62,970 nucleotides of DNA from JBJHBP01 sp050485685 (GCA_050485685.1 JBJHBW010000018.1:1-62970), one strand, 5' to 3'; counted from the first letter of the stretch, positions 1 to 8,914 are shown. Numbers and translations are program-made. Notes: a model not told the origin generated them from the letters alone.

Positions 1-2
1 AC

Positions 3-200
3 CGCGACAGCGACATCCGCCGGGCCACCGGATCGGGATTGCGTTGTGTGCGCGAAATCTACAAGTCACTGGGCGGCGCGCCCCGCTGCGGCCGTTGCCT
101 GCCACATGCGCGCAGCCTGATAGCCGACGCCAGCACCGCGGTCGGCGTCAGCGGCGGCTGTCTGCCGGAATCGGCGCTGCTCTCCCCCGAAAAGTCCTGA
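3..200 (+). CDS. bfd: Bacterioferritin-associated ferredoxin, 3' part
   Basis: The window opens inside this gene; 65 residues and the TGA at 198-200 are present. The reading frame gives a Bfd [2Fe-2S] domain: DSDIRRATGSG, then VREIYKSLGG, then the CGRC pair that supplies the last two cluster ligands. The first two ligands (CxC) would lie upstream of the window. Bfd docks on bacterioferritin and passes electrons to its haem so that stored iron is released. A 25-residue C-terminal tail after the core carries one extra Cys. The gene faces bfr, with 62 bp between the two stop codons, which fits the assignment, although in many proteobacteria the two genes run in the same direction. Confidence 0.88.
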   Translation, partial: RDSDIRRATGSGLRCVREIYKSLGGAPRCGRCLPHARSLIADASTAVGVSGGCLPESALLSPEKS

Positions 201-262
201 TCTCTTTCGAACGGCCCTGATCGGAGCCCTGATCAAGACGGGGGCCCTCCCCCGCACGGGCC

Positions 263-739
263 CTAATCCGCAGGCGCGCTCTGCAGCTCGATGTAGTTCT
301 GCATGCCCATACGGTCTATCAGGCCGAGCTGCGTCTCTATGAAATCCACATGCTCTTCCTCGTTGGCGAGGATGTCCTCCAGCAGTTTGCGAGAGACGTA
401 ATCGGAGCGCTGCTCACACAGGGCGATGCCCTCACGCAGCGCCGGAATCGCATTCGACTCCAGCTTCAGGTCACACTCCAGTATCTCGCGTACATCCTCG
501 CCTATCAGCAGCTTGCCCAGTGCCTGAAGGTTCGGCAGACCGTCCAGGAAAAGAATTCGATCGACGAGTCGATCTGCATGACGCATCTCGTCGATGGATT
601 CCTTGTACTCATACTCGGCCAGCCGTGTGACGCCCCAGTTGCGCAGCATGCGGGCATGCAGGAAGTACTGATTGATCGCCGTCAATTCGTTCAGCAGGAC
701 CTTGTTCAGATGGGAGACGATTCCGTCGGCTGCTTTCAT
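263..739 (-). CDS. bfr: Bacterioferritin
   Basis: A 158-residue protein of normal bacterioferritin length. The ferroxidase centre is complete: E18, E51, H54, E94, E127 and H130, with Y25 nearby. M52 is in the place of the haem-ligating methionine between subunits. It should assemble into a 24-subunit cage that oxidises Fe(II) and stores ferric iron in the cytoplasm. A CAGGAG sequence 9 bases before the ATG supports the start. It is tail-to-tail with bfd. The window also holds a second iron-storage system, an encapsulin with ferritin-like cargo near 50 kb. Confidence 0.96.
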   Translation of the reverse strand: MKAADGIVSHLNKVLLNELTAINQYFLHARMLRNWGVTRLAEYEYKESIDEMRHADRLVDRILFLDGLPNLQALGKLLIGEDVREILECDLKLESNAIPALREGIALCEQRSDYVSRKLLEDILANEEEHVDFIETQLGLIDRMGMQNYIELQSAPAD

Positions 740-786
740 GGCGAGTTTCTCCTGACGCTGAGACCGCAGTTTACCGCAGCGTCCGC

Positions 787-1899
787 TCAGGCCGGACCCG
801 GCTCCTGGAGGTCACGCATGGCCGCCGCGAGAAACCGGGCTGCCTCGCCGCCGGTGACGGCGCGGTGATCGAATGTCAGCGACAGCGGCAGGATGGGCCG
901 CACGACAATCTCGTCATCGACGACGACCGCCGCCTTGCGCCCGCGGCCCGCACCCAGAATACCGACCGTAGGCGGCAGCACGATGGGCGTCGCATAGCGG
1001 CCGGCGAAGGTGCCATAGTTGGACAGAATGAATGTATGGCCGCGCAGTTCCTCCGCTGCGATGGTGCGCTCGCGCACCTCCCGCTTCAGCCGTTCAATCT
1101 CTGAGCGCAGTTCCGCCATGTCCCGTGAGCCGGCGTTTCGCACGACCGGCACAAACAGTCCGTCCGGCGTATCCATCGCAATGCCAAGGTGAATCTCGGA
1201 CAGCACGCGGCGCCCTATCGCGTGGCTGTCGTACCAGGCATTCAGTGAAGGCTCGGCTTTCGCCGCGGCAATGATGGCGCGCGCCAACCGCACGGTGATG
1301 TCGTCCTTGCGAAACCAGGCGCCGATGTCAGCATCGTCGGTGATGGTTGCACAGGCCACTTCCTCGTGGGCCTGAGCCATGGTCTTTGCCATCGTGCGCC
1401 GCACACCGCGCACCGGCTCCAGAGGTCCCACGTCCGCCAGGATACGCGCGACGCGTTTCACGTCGGCAGCCGTAATCGTGTCGTCCGGTCCCGTAGGTGT
1501 CACCACGCCCAGGTCCACGTTCAGACGTCTGGCCAGCGCGCGCACCGCAGGCACAGCCTGAATGCGGGTTGCACTGCGCGTCACCGACGTGACGCTGTCC
1601 ACCACGCCCTCGCTGCTGCGTTCCACGCGCCCGACCACAGTGCCTGCATCGTCGGCCGCAGGAGCCGCACCCTCGAACTCGACCAGCGGCGCACCGACCT
1701 TGACGATGTCACCGTCGGCGCCATGAACGCGCACTATCGTGCCTGACTGCGGACTCGGGATGTCCACCACCGCCTTGTCCGTTTCCACCGAGACCAGCGG
1801 CTGGTCCACTGCCACCGTATCGCCGGGCGCAACATGCCAGCCGCGGATCTCCGCTTCCTGTAACCCTTCTCCCAGATCCGGCAGCTTGAAGACGCTCAC
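787..1899 (-). CDS. 2-oxoacid dehydrogenase E2 (dihydrolipoamide acyltransferase)
   Basis: A 370-residue E2 component. The N-terminus is a single lipoyl domain with the acceptor K42 in VETDKAVVD, followed by a linker, a short peripheral-subunit binding domain around residues 110-150 and the acyltransferase domain. The active-site motif reads DHRAVTGG: His345 is present but the Asp of the usual HxxxDG is Thr349. The start is GTG and shares GTGA with the stop of the E1 beta gene, so translation is probably coupled. No E3 (lipoamide dehydrogenase) is visible in the window. Whether the complex uses pyruvate, branched-chain oxoacids or acetoin cannot be decided here. Confidence 0.92.
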   Translation of the reverse strand: MSVFKLPDLGEGLQEAEIRGWHVAPGDTVAVDQPLVSVETDKAVVDIPSPQSGTIVRVHGADGDIVKVGAPLVEFEGAAPAADDAGTVVGRVERSSEGVVDSVTSVTRSATRIQAVPAVRALARRLNVDLGVVTPTGPDDTITAADVKRVARILADVGPLEPVRGVRRTMAKTMAQAHEEVACATITDDADIGAWFRKDDITVRLARAIIAAAKAEPSLNAWYDSHAIGRRVLSEIHLGIAMDTPDGLFVPVVRNAGSRDMAELRSEIERLKREVRERTIAAEELRGHTFILSNYGTFAGRYATPIVLPPTVGILGAGRGRKAAVVVDDEIVVRPILPLSLTFDHRAVTGGEAARFLAAAMRDLQEPGPA

Positions 1900-2876
1900 G
1901 ATACCTCCATGATTTCCTGAACAGCGGCGACAATATCTGCGACGCTCGGAATGTAATGACCTTCGAGGCGCGACAACGGCATCACGGTGTCAAGACCGGT
2001 CACACGCCGCACCGGTGCGAGCAGACTGAACAACCCCTGGTCGGCAAGACGCGCCGCAATCTCCGCACCGACGCCGCAGTTGCGTGCCGCCTCATGAACG
2101 ATCACGCAGCGACCGGTTCTGGCCACCGATTCGAGTATGGTAGCCATATCCAGCGGCGAGATTGTCGCCAGATCGATCACCTCGGCGCTGACACCCTGCT
2201 CCGACAGCGTCTCGGCCGCCTGCAGCGTTTCGCGCATCATCGCGCCCCAGGACACCAGCGTGACGTCGGTGCCATCGCGCATCGTGAAGCAGGCATCCAG
2301 CGGCAATGCGTGACCGTCATCGGCCACTTCCTGGCGCCCCAGCCGGTAGATGCGCGTCGGTTCGAGAAAAATCACCGGATCGGGATCACGGATCGCCGCC
2401 AGGAGCAGGCCATAGGCCCGTGACGGCGACGAAGGCATTACCACCCGCAGGCCCGGGATGTGTGCGAACAGTGTTTCCGGACTCTCCGAATGATGCTCAG
2501 GCGCATGAATTCCGCCGCCACAGGGCGCCCGCATCACCATGGGGCACGTCAACCGGCCTCGCGTGCGGGTGCGCAGACGACTGGCGTGATTGAGCACCTG
2601 GTCGATCACCGGATACATGAAACCGGTGAACTGGATTTCCGCCACGGGTTTCATACCCTGCGCGGCCATGCCTATGCTCATGCCGGCGATGGCCGTCTCG
2701 GCGATCGGTGTATCAAACACTCGGCCGGCGCCGAAGCGCTGCCTGAGGCCCGCCGTAGCGCGGAACACGCCACCGTTCACGGCGACGTCTTCACCGAGCA
2801 CCACGACGTCCGCATCGCGCGCCATCTCGTGTGCCAGTGCCATGTTCACGGCTTCGACCAGATTGACTTCAGCCAC
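1896..2876 (-). CDS. 2-oxoacid dehydrogenase E1 component, beta subunit
   Basis: 326 residues from the GTG at 2876, the usual length for an E1 beta subunit. The frame stays open further upstream, but homology starts at VNLVEAVNMALAHEM, and this GTG overlaps the stop of the alpha gene in GTGGCTGA, behind a GGAG-type ribosome site. Conserved stretches include VLGEDVAVNGGVF, DTPIAETAIAG, FLEPTRIYR and VIVHEAARNCG. With the alpha subunit it binds thiamine diphosphate, decarboxylates the 2-oxoacid and hands the acyl group to the E2 lipoyl arm. It is the middle gene of the E1 alpha-E1 beta-E2 operon. Confidence 0.94.
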   Translation of the reverse strand: MAEVNLVEAVNMALAHEMARDADVVVLGEDVAVNGGVFRATAGLRQRFGAGRVFDTPIAETAIAGMSIGMAAQGMKPVAEIQFTGFMYPVIDQVLNHASRLRTRTRGRLTCPMVMRAPCGGGIHAPEHHSESPETLFAHIPGLRVVMPSSPSRAYGLLLAAIRDPDPVIFLEPTRIYRLGRQEVADDGHALPLDACFTMRDGTDVTLVSWGAMMRETLQAAETLSEQGVSAEVIDLATISPLDMATILESVARTGRCVIVHEAARNCGVGAEIAARLADQGLFSLLAPVRRVTGLDTVMPLSRLEGHYIPSVADIVAAVQEIMEVS

Positions 2877-3993
2877 GCCTGCCGCTCCGTCGATCCAGCT
2901 CGGCCCGCTGATCCGCCAATGTGTGCGGCAGCGACGAAAAAAGGTTGTCCAGCACGGTGGACGGCGCCTGAGCTGAGGTAGCAAGGTACTCGCGCACCGC
3001 CACCTCAACCTGTTCCGCGCACGCGGCGCTCAGGGCTTGCTGCTGGTCCTCGCTCCACAGCCCCCCGGCCTCCAGCCACTTGCGCAGGCGTGCAATCGGA
3101 TCCCGCCCGGCCCATGCAGCCACATCCTCCGCCGTGCGATAGCGGCTGGCGTCATCGGATGTCGTATGGTCGCTCATGCGATAGGTCAGCGCTTCGATCA
3201 GTCGGGGCCCGCGTCCGGAGCGCGCATGTTCCAGCGCATCCAGCATGCGTGCCCGCATCGCCAATGGATCGTTGCCGTCCACCTGTTCGCCATCGAAGCC
3301 GGCCGCAATCGCCTTCTGCGCCAGAGTCGACGCGCGTGACTGCTGGCTGCGCGGCACGGAAATCGCCCACTCGTTATTGTTCACGACGAACACCACGGGC
3401 AGGTCCCATACCGCTGCACAGTTCAACGCCTCGTAGAAGTCTCCCTTCGACGTTGCACCGTCCCCGACCGCACACACGGCCACTCGCGCTTCGCTGCGCT
3501 CGCGGAAAGCATAGGCAACGCCCACCGCCTGCGGTGCATGGCTGGCGATGGGAACGGAAGTCGGGAAGTCATGGGGCTGGCCGGCGAACGCCATGCCGCG
3601 CTCGTCGCCACCCCAGTAGAGCAGGATCTCGGTCATCGTCACACCGCGCCACAGCTGCGCCGCGGTTTCGCGGTAGGTGGGCAGCAGCACGTCATTGTCA
3701 GCCATGGCGGCTGCCATCGCGGTGGAGACGGCCTCTTGACCGAGTATTGACGGATACGTGCCAAGCTGGCCGGTGCGCTGCAGCGCAACCGCCTTGGCAT
3801 CGAACACGCGGGTCAGCACCATGTGACGGTACATCGCAAGTGCCGCCTCTGCATCGTCGGCACCGCTCGGCAGCGGACCCAGCGGGCTTCCGTCCTGGTC
3901 GAGATATTGTGTGTAACGAACCTCGAAGCGAGCCGCACAGGTACTCAGACCGGCTGCCTCGGAAGGCCGGTCAAACGAATCGTAAACGCCCAA
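2869..3993 (-). CDS. 2-oxoacid dehydrogenase E1 component, alpha subunit
   Basis: About 374 residues with the thiamine diphosphate fold. VGDGATSKGDF followed by FVVNNNEWAIS is the GDG...NN cofactor motif, and YRMSDHTTSDDASRY is the phosphorylation-loop region typical of E1 alpha. The start is uncertain. I chose the TTG at 3993 because a GGAG sits 9 bases upstream and homology (RFEVRYTQYLD) begins soon after. A GTG at 4095 would add 34 residues. A strong GGGGAGGA site followed by ATG at 4024 is out of frame and opens only a 17-codon reading frame. First gene of the dehydrogenase operon. Confidence 0.9.
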   Translation of the reverse strand: MGVYDSFDRPSEAAGLSTCAARFEVRYTQYLDQDGSPLGPLPSGADDAEAALAMYRHMVLTRVFDAKAVALQRTGQLGTYPSILGQEAVSTAMAAAMADNDVLLPTYRETAAQLWRGVTMTEILLYWGGDERGMAFAGQPHDFPTSVPIASHAPQAVGVAYAFRERSEARVAVCAVGDGATSKGDFYEALNCAAVWDLPVVFVVNNNEWAISVPRSQQSRASTLAQKAIAAGFDGEQVDGNDPLAMRARMLDALEHARSGRGPRLIEALTYRMSDHTTSDDASRYRTAEDVAAWAGRDPIARLRKWLEAGGLWSEDQQQALSAACAEQVEVAVREYLATSAQAPSTVLDNLFSSLPHTLADQRAELDRRSGRRG

Positions 3994-4024
3994 GTCTGCT
4001 TGCTCCGGCGAACTGCTTCGGCAT
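3971..4024 (-). other. Possible 17-codon leader reading frame ahead of the E1 alpha gene
   Basis: GGGGAGGA followed three bases later by ATG is one of the best ribosome sites in the region, yet this frame ends at TGA 3971-3973 after MPKQFAGASRLGRLRFV. It overlaps the proposed TTG start of E1 alpha in another frame. It could be a translated leader that affects initiation of E1 alpha, or chance. There is no homology-based support. Confidence 0.25.
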
Positions 4025-4180
4025 AAGTCCTCCCCGTACAGGAAAACAGCGTCGAGGGGACGTAGCAGCCCGCTCGCTGAATGGATTACGGGCACCCCAC
4101 GGCCCGTGTCAGGCGCGTAAACATAGCATCCTGATGCGGAATTCGGAAAGTTGCGGCGCGCGATCGCAGGTGCTACGCCA

Positions 4181-5386
4181 CTATGCCGGTGTCGATGCCG
4201 GCGGCGTGCGCAGTTTACCGCGACGAATTTCGTCCCTGTGCAGCCAGGCGATGGCCAGCAGCATCGCAAGCAGCAGCGGCACACTGATCAGGTTCAGCCA
4301 GACCCAGCCCAGGGTCACGATCGCCGTGCCGGCGAGCAGCGAAACCATCGCCTGTACGCCGAAGGTCGCGAAGTCATTCACGCCCTGCACCTTGAACCGC
4401 TCGCCCGCCGAATGCACACGCGTCAGCAGGGTCGTCCCGGCGACAAACAGCAGATTCCAGCCTGCGCCCAGCACAATCATGGCCCACAGGTAATGCACGA
4501 AATGCTGACCCACTGCCACGGCAATCACCACGCACAGGGCCATCAGTGCCACACCTGCCAGCATCATGCGGATCAGCCCCAGGGTGCGCGTCAGCCAGCC
4601 GCTGACCAGAGATGGCGCGTACATCGCAATAATGTGCGCGGTAATCACGCGCTGTGTCTGTTCGACACTGAAGCCATCGTGCACATGCATGCTGATCGGC
4701 GTCGCGGTCATGATGAAGCTCATGACTGCGAATGAACTGACTGAAGCCAGCACCGCTACGACAAACGCGGGCTGCGCAGCGATCCGTGTCAGGGTTCGTT
4801 CGGGCGACGGCGCAGCCGTCTGTGCTGCCACAACGGCCGGCTGCAGCGTCAGCAGCAGCATCACCCCGGCCAGACACAGTAACGCCAGCATGACGAACGA
4901 TCCGGTGAACTCAGGCCACCCCGCCATCAGCCGGCCCCGGTCTCCGATTTCCGGGGCCAGCACGGCCGCCGCCAGTATGCCAAGCATGATCATGCCGATC
5001 GCACGCCCGGCCGATTCGGCCGGCACATACTCCGTCGCTGCGAACCGGTACTGCAGGATGAACGCCTGGTGCACACCGATCAGCATGCCGGCCAGACAGA
5101 ACAGCGGGAACTGCGCGTGTGCAATCGCCCACGCAGCCAGCAGCGCGGCGGCCACACCGACCCCTCCCGACGCGATGAATCCTCGTTTGCGTCCCCAGCG
5201 CCGCATCGTCATTGCTGCGGGTATCGTTGACAGTGCGATACCGACGATCGTCAGGGCCAGCGGCAGTGTCGCCAGCGCCGGCGCCGGGGCGATGCGCGTG
5301 CCGATGATGCCACCGTAAGTCACCAGCATGATCATGCCGCAGCTTCCCAGCGCCTGGGCCACAGTCAGAATCCACAGATTTCGCAT
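4181..5386 (-). CDS. MFS transporter
   Basis: A 401-residue, strongly hydrophobic protein with about 12 predicted membrane segments. The loop MRRWGRKRGF after the second hydrophobic stretch fits the major facilitator loop 2-3 signature. Substrate unknown. An AAGGAAGG ribosome site 7 bases before the ATG supports the start. It lies 39 bases after the photolyase stop and may be cotranscribed with it and the regulator upstream. The 187 bases between its stop and the E1 alpha start hold no convincing terminator. Confidence 0.88.
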   Translation of the reverse strand: MRNLWILTVAQALGSCGMIMLVTYGGIIGTRIAPAPALATLPLALTIVGIALSTIPAAMTMRRWGRKRGFIASGGVGVAAALLAAWAIAHAQFPLFCLAGMLIGVHQAFILQYRFAATEYVPAESAGRAIGMIMLGILAAAVLAPEIGDRGRLMAGWPEFTGSFVMLALLCLAGVMLLLTLQPAVVAAQTAAPSPERTLTRIAAQPAFVVAVLASVSSFAVMSFIMTATPISMHVHDGFSVEQTQRVITAHIIAMYAPSLVSGWLTRTLGLIRMMLAGVALMALCVVIAVAVGQHFVHYLWAMIVLGAGWNLLFVAGTTLLTRVHSAGERFKVQGVNDFATFGVQAMVSLLAGTAIVTLGWVWLNLISVPLLLAMLLAIAWLHRDEIRRGKLRTPPASTPA

Positions 5387-5425
5387 CAGGCGACCTTCCT
5401 TTCAGGATGCCGTGATCGGAGTTGT

Positions 5426-6880
5426 TCAGTCGCCCGCGCCACGCATGCTCTCCAGTGCCGCAAGGGCTCGCTTGCGCGCTGCATCATGGTCCACGATCGG
5501 CCGCGGATAGTCTTCAGCCAGGCGCACGCCCGCCCGCCGTAACGTCGACTCCGAAGCCTGCCAGGGCGCGTGAATATCCCGCGCAGACAGTCCGGCAAGT
5601 TCAGGCACCCAGCGGCGCAGGTAGTGACCGTCGGGATCGAAACGTTCGCTCTGGCGCACCGGGTTGAAGACCCGGAAGTATGGCGCCGCGTCCACTCCGC
5701 AGCCTGCGCACCACTGCCACCCCATGGTGTTGTTGGCCAGGTCCGCATCCACCAGCGTATCCCAGAACCAGTGCGCACCGTGCAGCCAGTGCAGCATCAG
5801 ATCCTTGACCAGAAACGACGCGACGACCATACGCACACGGTTGTGCATGTAACCGGTCTGCCACAGTTCCCGCATGCCGGCATCGACAAACGGAAATCCG
5901 GTCTGGCCCTGCTGCCAGGCACGCAGTCCCGCGGCATCTTCACGCCACGGAAATCGGCGGAACGCAGGCGCCATCGGTTCCGTTACGCTGTCCGGAAAGT
6001 GATGCAGCAGGTGCAGGGCAAACTCGCGCCAGCCCAGCTGGCGCAGAAACGCATCGGCCGCCTGACTGAAACGCGCACTGCCCGCCGCGGCCTGAAAACT
6101 GCGTACGGCATGCCAGATTTCGCGTACGCCGATTTCACCGAAGTGCAGGCTGGCCGACAGGCCCGACACGGCATCGTCGGCGGGTTGATCGCGTCCTGCC
6201 ACGTAACCGTCAAGTCGCTGTGCGATGAAGTCCGCAAGGCGCTGCTCGGCAGCCTGTGTCCCGGGTCGCCAGCGACCGTGTATGCCACCGGCCCAGTCCG
6301 GATTCCGTGGCAGCAGTTCAAGTGCCGCTATCGGTGTCGAGTCCGGCCATGCCTCGGGCGGCACCAGCGCCTTCGGCGACGGATGTGGTTCTGACGGGGC
6401 CTGCCGACTCAGGCAATGCTTCCAGAACGCGGTGAAGACCTTGTAAGGCTGACCGCTGCGATTGGTTAACGACTCAGGACGGAACAGTGTGCCGGCATCG
6501 AAGGCGCTGACATCGATGCCGGCAGAGCCCAGCACCGTCTGCAGACGCTGACCCAGCTTGCGCGCCGCCGGTTCATGGCGGCGATGGCAGTACACCGTGT
6601 CGGCACCCGTCTCCCTGCACAAGGCCTGCAGCACGGCGACGGTGTCGCCGCTGCGCACGACCAGTCGCGAATCCAGACGACCGAGTTCCGTCGCCAGGGA
6701 CTGCAGTGAATGATGAAGCCACACGCGTGATGCGGCCCCGGGGGGCCAGTCACCGTCATCGTCAGGCGACCAGACGTACACGGGAATGACCGGCCTGCCG
6801 GTCGTGGCGGCAGCCGCAAGCGCCGGATGATCCGCCAGACGCAGATCCTGGCGAAACCAGACAATGACGGGCGTTGTCAC
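5426..6880 (-). CDS. phrB: Deoxyribodipyrimidine photo-lyase
   Basis: A 484-residue class I cryptochrome/photolyase. The N-terminal Rossmann domain opens with IVWFRQDLRLADHPAL and would bind the antenna chromophore. The C-terminal FAD domain carries GWREFALHLLHHFPD, GMRELWQTGYMHNRVRM and DADLANNTMGWQWCAG, all family signatures. It repairs cyclobutane pyrimidine dimers with blue/near-UV light. The start is GTG and overlaps the stop of the upstream GlxA-like regulator in GTGA, so the two are translationally coupled. A 6-4 photolyase or cryptochrome role is less likely given the bacterial class I signature. Confidence 0.95.
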   Translation of the reverse strand: MTTPVIVWFRQDLRLADHPALAAAATTGRPVIPVYVWSPDDDGDWPPGAASRVWLHHSLQSLATELGRLDSRLVVRSGDTVAVLQALCRETGADTVYCHRRHEPAARKLGQRLQTVLGSAGIDVSAFDAGTLFRPESLTNRSGQPYKVFTAFWKHCLSRQAPSEPHPSPKALVPPEAWPDSTPIAALELLPRNPDWAGGIHGRWRPGTQAAEQRLADFIAQRLDGYVAGRDQPADDAVSGLSASLHFGEIGVREIWHAVRSFQAAAGSARFSQAADAFLRQLGWREFALHLLHHFPDSVTEPMAPAFRRFPWREDAAGLRAWQQGQTGFPFVDAGMRELWQTGYMHNRVRMVVASFLVKDLMLHWLHGAHWFWDTLVDADLANNTMGWQWCAGCGVDAAPYFRVFNPVRQSERFDPDGHYLRRWVPELAGLSARDIHAPWQASESTLRRAGVRLAEDYPRPIVDHDAARKRALAALESMRGAGD

Positions 6881-7944
6881 GATCGGCCGGCTTGCGAACG
6901 CATGCTCGCAACTGCAGGCGACCCGGACCGCATCACCGGCTCGAAGAGTCGCCGGTACTGGCTCGGCGTCAGGCTGGTGCGCCGCTTGAACAGCCGGCGA
7001 AAGAAAGATGTGTCTTCGTAGCCGACGGCATAGCTGATGTTCTCCACGCTCTCCGACCCGTGCTCCAGCATGCGCTTGGCTTCCTCGATTCGCAGATTCT
7101 GAACGTAGTCGATCAGGGTCAGGCCGGTGGCCTGCCGGAAGCGACGTTTCAGCGTGCGCTCGGGAATCCGGCTCTCCCCCACCACGCGCTGCAGTGCCGT
7201 GTGGTCACGAAAATGCTCCGCCAGCCAGCGCTCACACGAGGCAACCACCGCATCGGCGTGAGGATTGTTGCGCAACAGGCTTTCATAAGGAAGCTGCCCC
7301 TCGCTGTGCCACTTCAGCAGATAGACCTTCGCGATCCGCATCGCTTCGGCGGGACTCGCGTGGCGGGCGATGATGTGTATGGCCAGATCATGCCAGGACG
7401 TGGTGCCGCCAGCGGTCACGATGCGACCGGCCGGATCGGCGAACACCAGATTCGGCTCAGGGCGGAAGCGCACCTTCGGATACTGGCGCCGGAACATGTC
7501 CTGATACCCCCAGTGTGAGGTGGCATCGCAACCGTCGAGCAGTCCTGTTTCCGCCAGCAGCACGGCACCGGAGCAGGCCGAATACAGTGTTGCACCGGAC
7601 TCGTATCGTTTACGCAGCCAGGTCACAACCTGCGGGTATCTGCCTGTGATCGTTTCGTCAGGACCCAACCACAGTTCAGGCACGATCACGATGTCCGCCG
7701 TGTTTGCCTTGTGCAGGGTCACATCGGGCGTCACAGGAATGCGGTTGCCACAACGAAAAGGTTCACGCGCTATCGCGACCACGCGCACATCGAAGCAGCG
7801 GGACGCCGTGTCGCTGCGCACCAGAGACTGCCAGACATTCCCCGTTGCCAGCAGCACATCCATCATGCCGTAAAGAGCCGACCCCGCCGTTTCGGGCAGA
7901 GCCAGCATCAGCACGGTGACCGCGGAATCGCTATCGGATGCCAT
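6877..7944 (-). CDS. GlxA-type transcriptional regulator (DJ-1/PfpI domain plus AraC helix-turn-helix)
   Basis: 355 residues from the ATG at 7944, which has GGGAGCGGGAC directly before it; 19 further codons upstream are probably untranslated. The first half is a DJ-1/PfpI-like amidotransferase fold with the nucleophile-elbow Cys in YSACSGAVLLAETG. The second half is an AraC double helix-turn-helix (ESRIPERTLKRRFRQATG, then NISYAVGYEDTSFFRRLF). Proteins of this layout regulate amino-acid or betaine catabolism or stress genes; the ligand here is unknown. It is divergent from the OsmC-like gene and in operon with the photolyase. Confidence 0.92.
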   Translation of the reverse strand: MASDSDSAVTVLMLALPETAGSALYGMMDVLLATGNVWQSLVRSDTASRCFDVRVVAIAREPFRCGNRIPVTPDVTLHKANTADIVIVPELWLGPDETITGRYPQVVTWLRKRYESGATLYSACSGAVLLAETGLLDGCDATSHWGYQDMFRRQYPKVRFRPEPNLVFADPAGRIVTAGGTTSWHDLAIHIIARHASPAEAMRIAKVYLLKWHSEGQLPYESLLRNNPHADAVVASCERWLAEHFRDHTALQRVVGESRIPERTLKRRFRQATGLTLIDYVQNLRIEEAKRMLEHGSESVENISYAVGYEDTSFFRRLFKRRTSLTPSQYRRLFEPVMRSGSPAVASMRSQAGRS

Positions 7945-8054
7945 GTCCCGCTCCCGGTGGCAACTGACCGGAAAATGGCACAAATAGCACGATATTGGCA
8001 AATCGGCATCTTATGCGGGAGCAGCGGCGGCCCTATCGTGAGCCCCGTGCCGGC

Positions 8055-8066
8055 GATTCGCGAATC
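8055..8066. promoter_or_regulatory. 12-bp perfect palindrome between the GlxA-like regulator and the OsmC-like gene
   Basis: GATTCGCGAATC reads the same on both strands and lies in the 185-bp divergent intergenic space, 63 bases before the OsmC-like ATG; an 8-bp palindrome TTCCGGAA follows at 8073-8080. Nearer the regulator, GGCA half-site-like words repeat around 7974-8010. Such symmetry suits a regulator site, but which protein binds is inference. Confidence 0.35.
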
Positions 8067-8129
8067 CTGAACTTCCGGAACGTCACTCGCAGGCAAATCG
8101 ATATCAACGAACAACGGGAGCAAACTGAC

Positions 8130-8723
8130 ATGGCCACTCAACCGAAAGACATCCATACCGCAACTCAGCAACCGGTTAACGGTTTCAACCCGACCGACAT
8201 CGCCGCGGTCGTCGACGCACTGACGACAGACCCTTCCCTGGCCCGATTCGAATTTCGCGCCAGCAATCGCTGGGTCGATGCCGGCGAAAACCGCTCGACG
8301 ATTCAGGGCTTCTACGGTGTAGGCCGCGAAGACGATTCGCGTCAGCAGCCGTTCGAGTACATCAATGGCGAACCGCCGGTGCTGCTGGGCAACAACGAAG
8401 GCGCCAATCCGGTCGAGTACCTGCTGCACGCCCTGGCGGGTTGTGTGACAACGACCACGGTGTTGCACGCCGCGGCGCGCGGAATACACATCCGTCGTCT
8501 TGCCACCGAACTGTGCGGTGACCTCGACGTGCAGGGTCTGCTTGCACTGGATGCGTCGGTGCCACCGGGGTACCGGAACATCACGATACGCATGGACATC
8601 GATGCCGACTGCGACGACGAGCAACTGGACGAACTGCTGCGCTTTGCGCAACAGCACTCCCCGGTCTGCAACACGATCGCAACGCCGGTGCCTGTCCGCC
8701 TGGAAAGGGTTCGGAGGGACTGA
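8130..8723 (+). CDS. OsmC/Ohr family protein
   Basis: 197 residues from the ATG at 8130, with CGGGAG nine bases upstream; the frame is open further 5' but without homology. The OsmC domain has the first redox Cys in LAGCVTTTTVLHAAARG and the second in HSPVCNTI, the spacing used for thiol-dependent reduction of organic hydroperoxides. A roughly 50-residue N-terminal extension precedes the domain. The likely role is detoxification of organic peroxides or other reactive electrophiles in the cytoplasm. Divergent from the GlxA-like regulator. Confidence 0.9.
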   Translation: MATQPKDIHTATQQPVNGFNPTDIAAVVDALTTDPSLARFEFRASNRWVDAGENRSTIQGFYGVGREDDSRQQPFEYINGEPPVLLGNNEGANPVEYLLHALAGCVTTTTVLHAAARGIHIRRLATELCGDLDVQGLLALDASVPPGYRNITIRMDIDADCDDEQLDELLRFAQQHSPVCNTIATPVPVRLERVRRD

Positions 8724-8745
8724 GTACGCCCTGACCGGAGGCGTC

Positions 8746-8789
8746 GGGATCGGGTCGTGAACACCTGCTTTGCGGCCCGGTCCCGTTTT
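8746..8789 (+). terminator. Probable Rho-independent terminator after the OsmC-like gene
   Basis: GGGATCGGG (8746-8754) can pair with CCCGGTCCC (8776-8784) with one G-U wobble across a 21-base loop and is followed by GTTTTC. It starts 23 bases after the stop. The long loop lowers confidence. Confidence 0.42.
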
Positions 8790-8830
8790 CGAACTCCGCA
8801 CAGCATGAGTCCGCACGTAACGGCCTGGCG

Positions 8831-8836
8831 TACAAT
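8831..8836 (+). promoter_or_regulatory. Candidate -10 element ahead of arginase
   Basis: TACAAT matches the sigma-70 -10 consensus at five of six places and lies 79 bases before the arginase ATG. No good -35 box sits at the right distance. Confidence 0.3.
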
Positions 8837-8914
8837 GGTCACGCTGCGCCCGGCATGACCTGAAACCGCTGGCCAGCCTGTTGCCGCCGCCCGCAGGTGG
8901 ATTGCCAGCTGACC

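Noticed and set aside
657..695. FNR-like TTGATCGCCGTCAA within bfr
   Set aside because: One mismatch to consensus and inside a coding region with no promoter nearby.
3090..4493. 467-codon open frame on the plus strand across the E1 alpha gene
   Set aside because: Arg/Pro/Ser-rich shadow of a well-conserved minus-strand gene; no known domain. High GC leaves antisense frames open.
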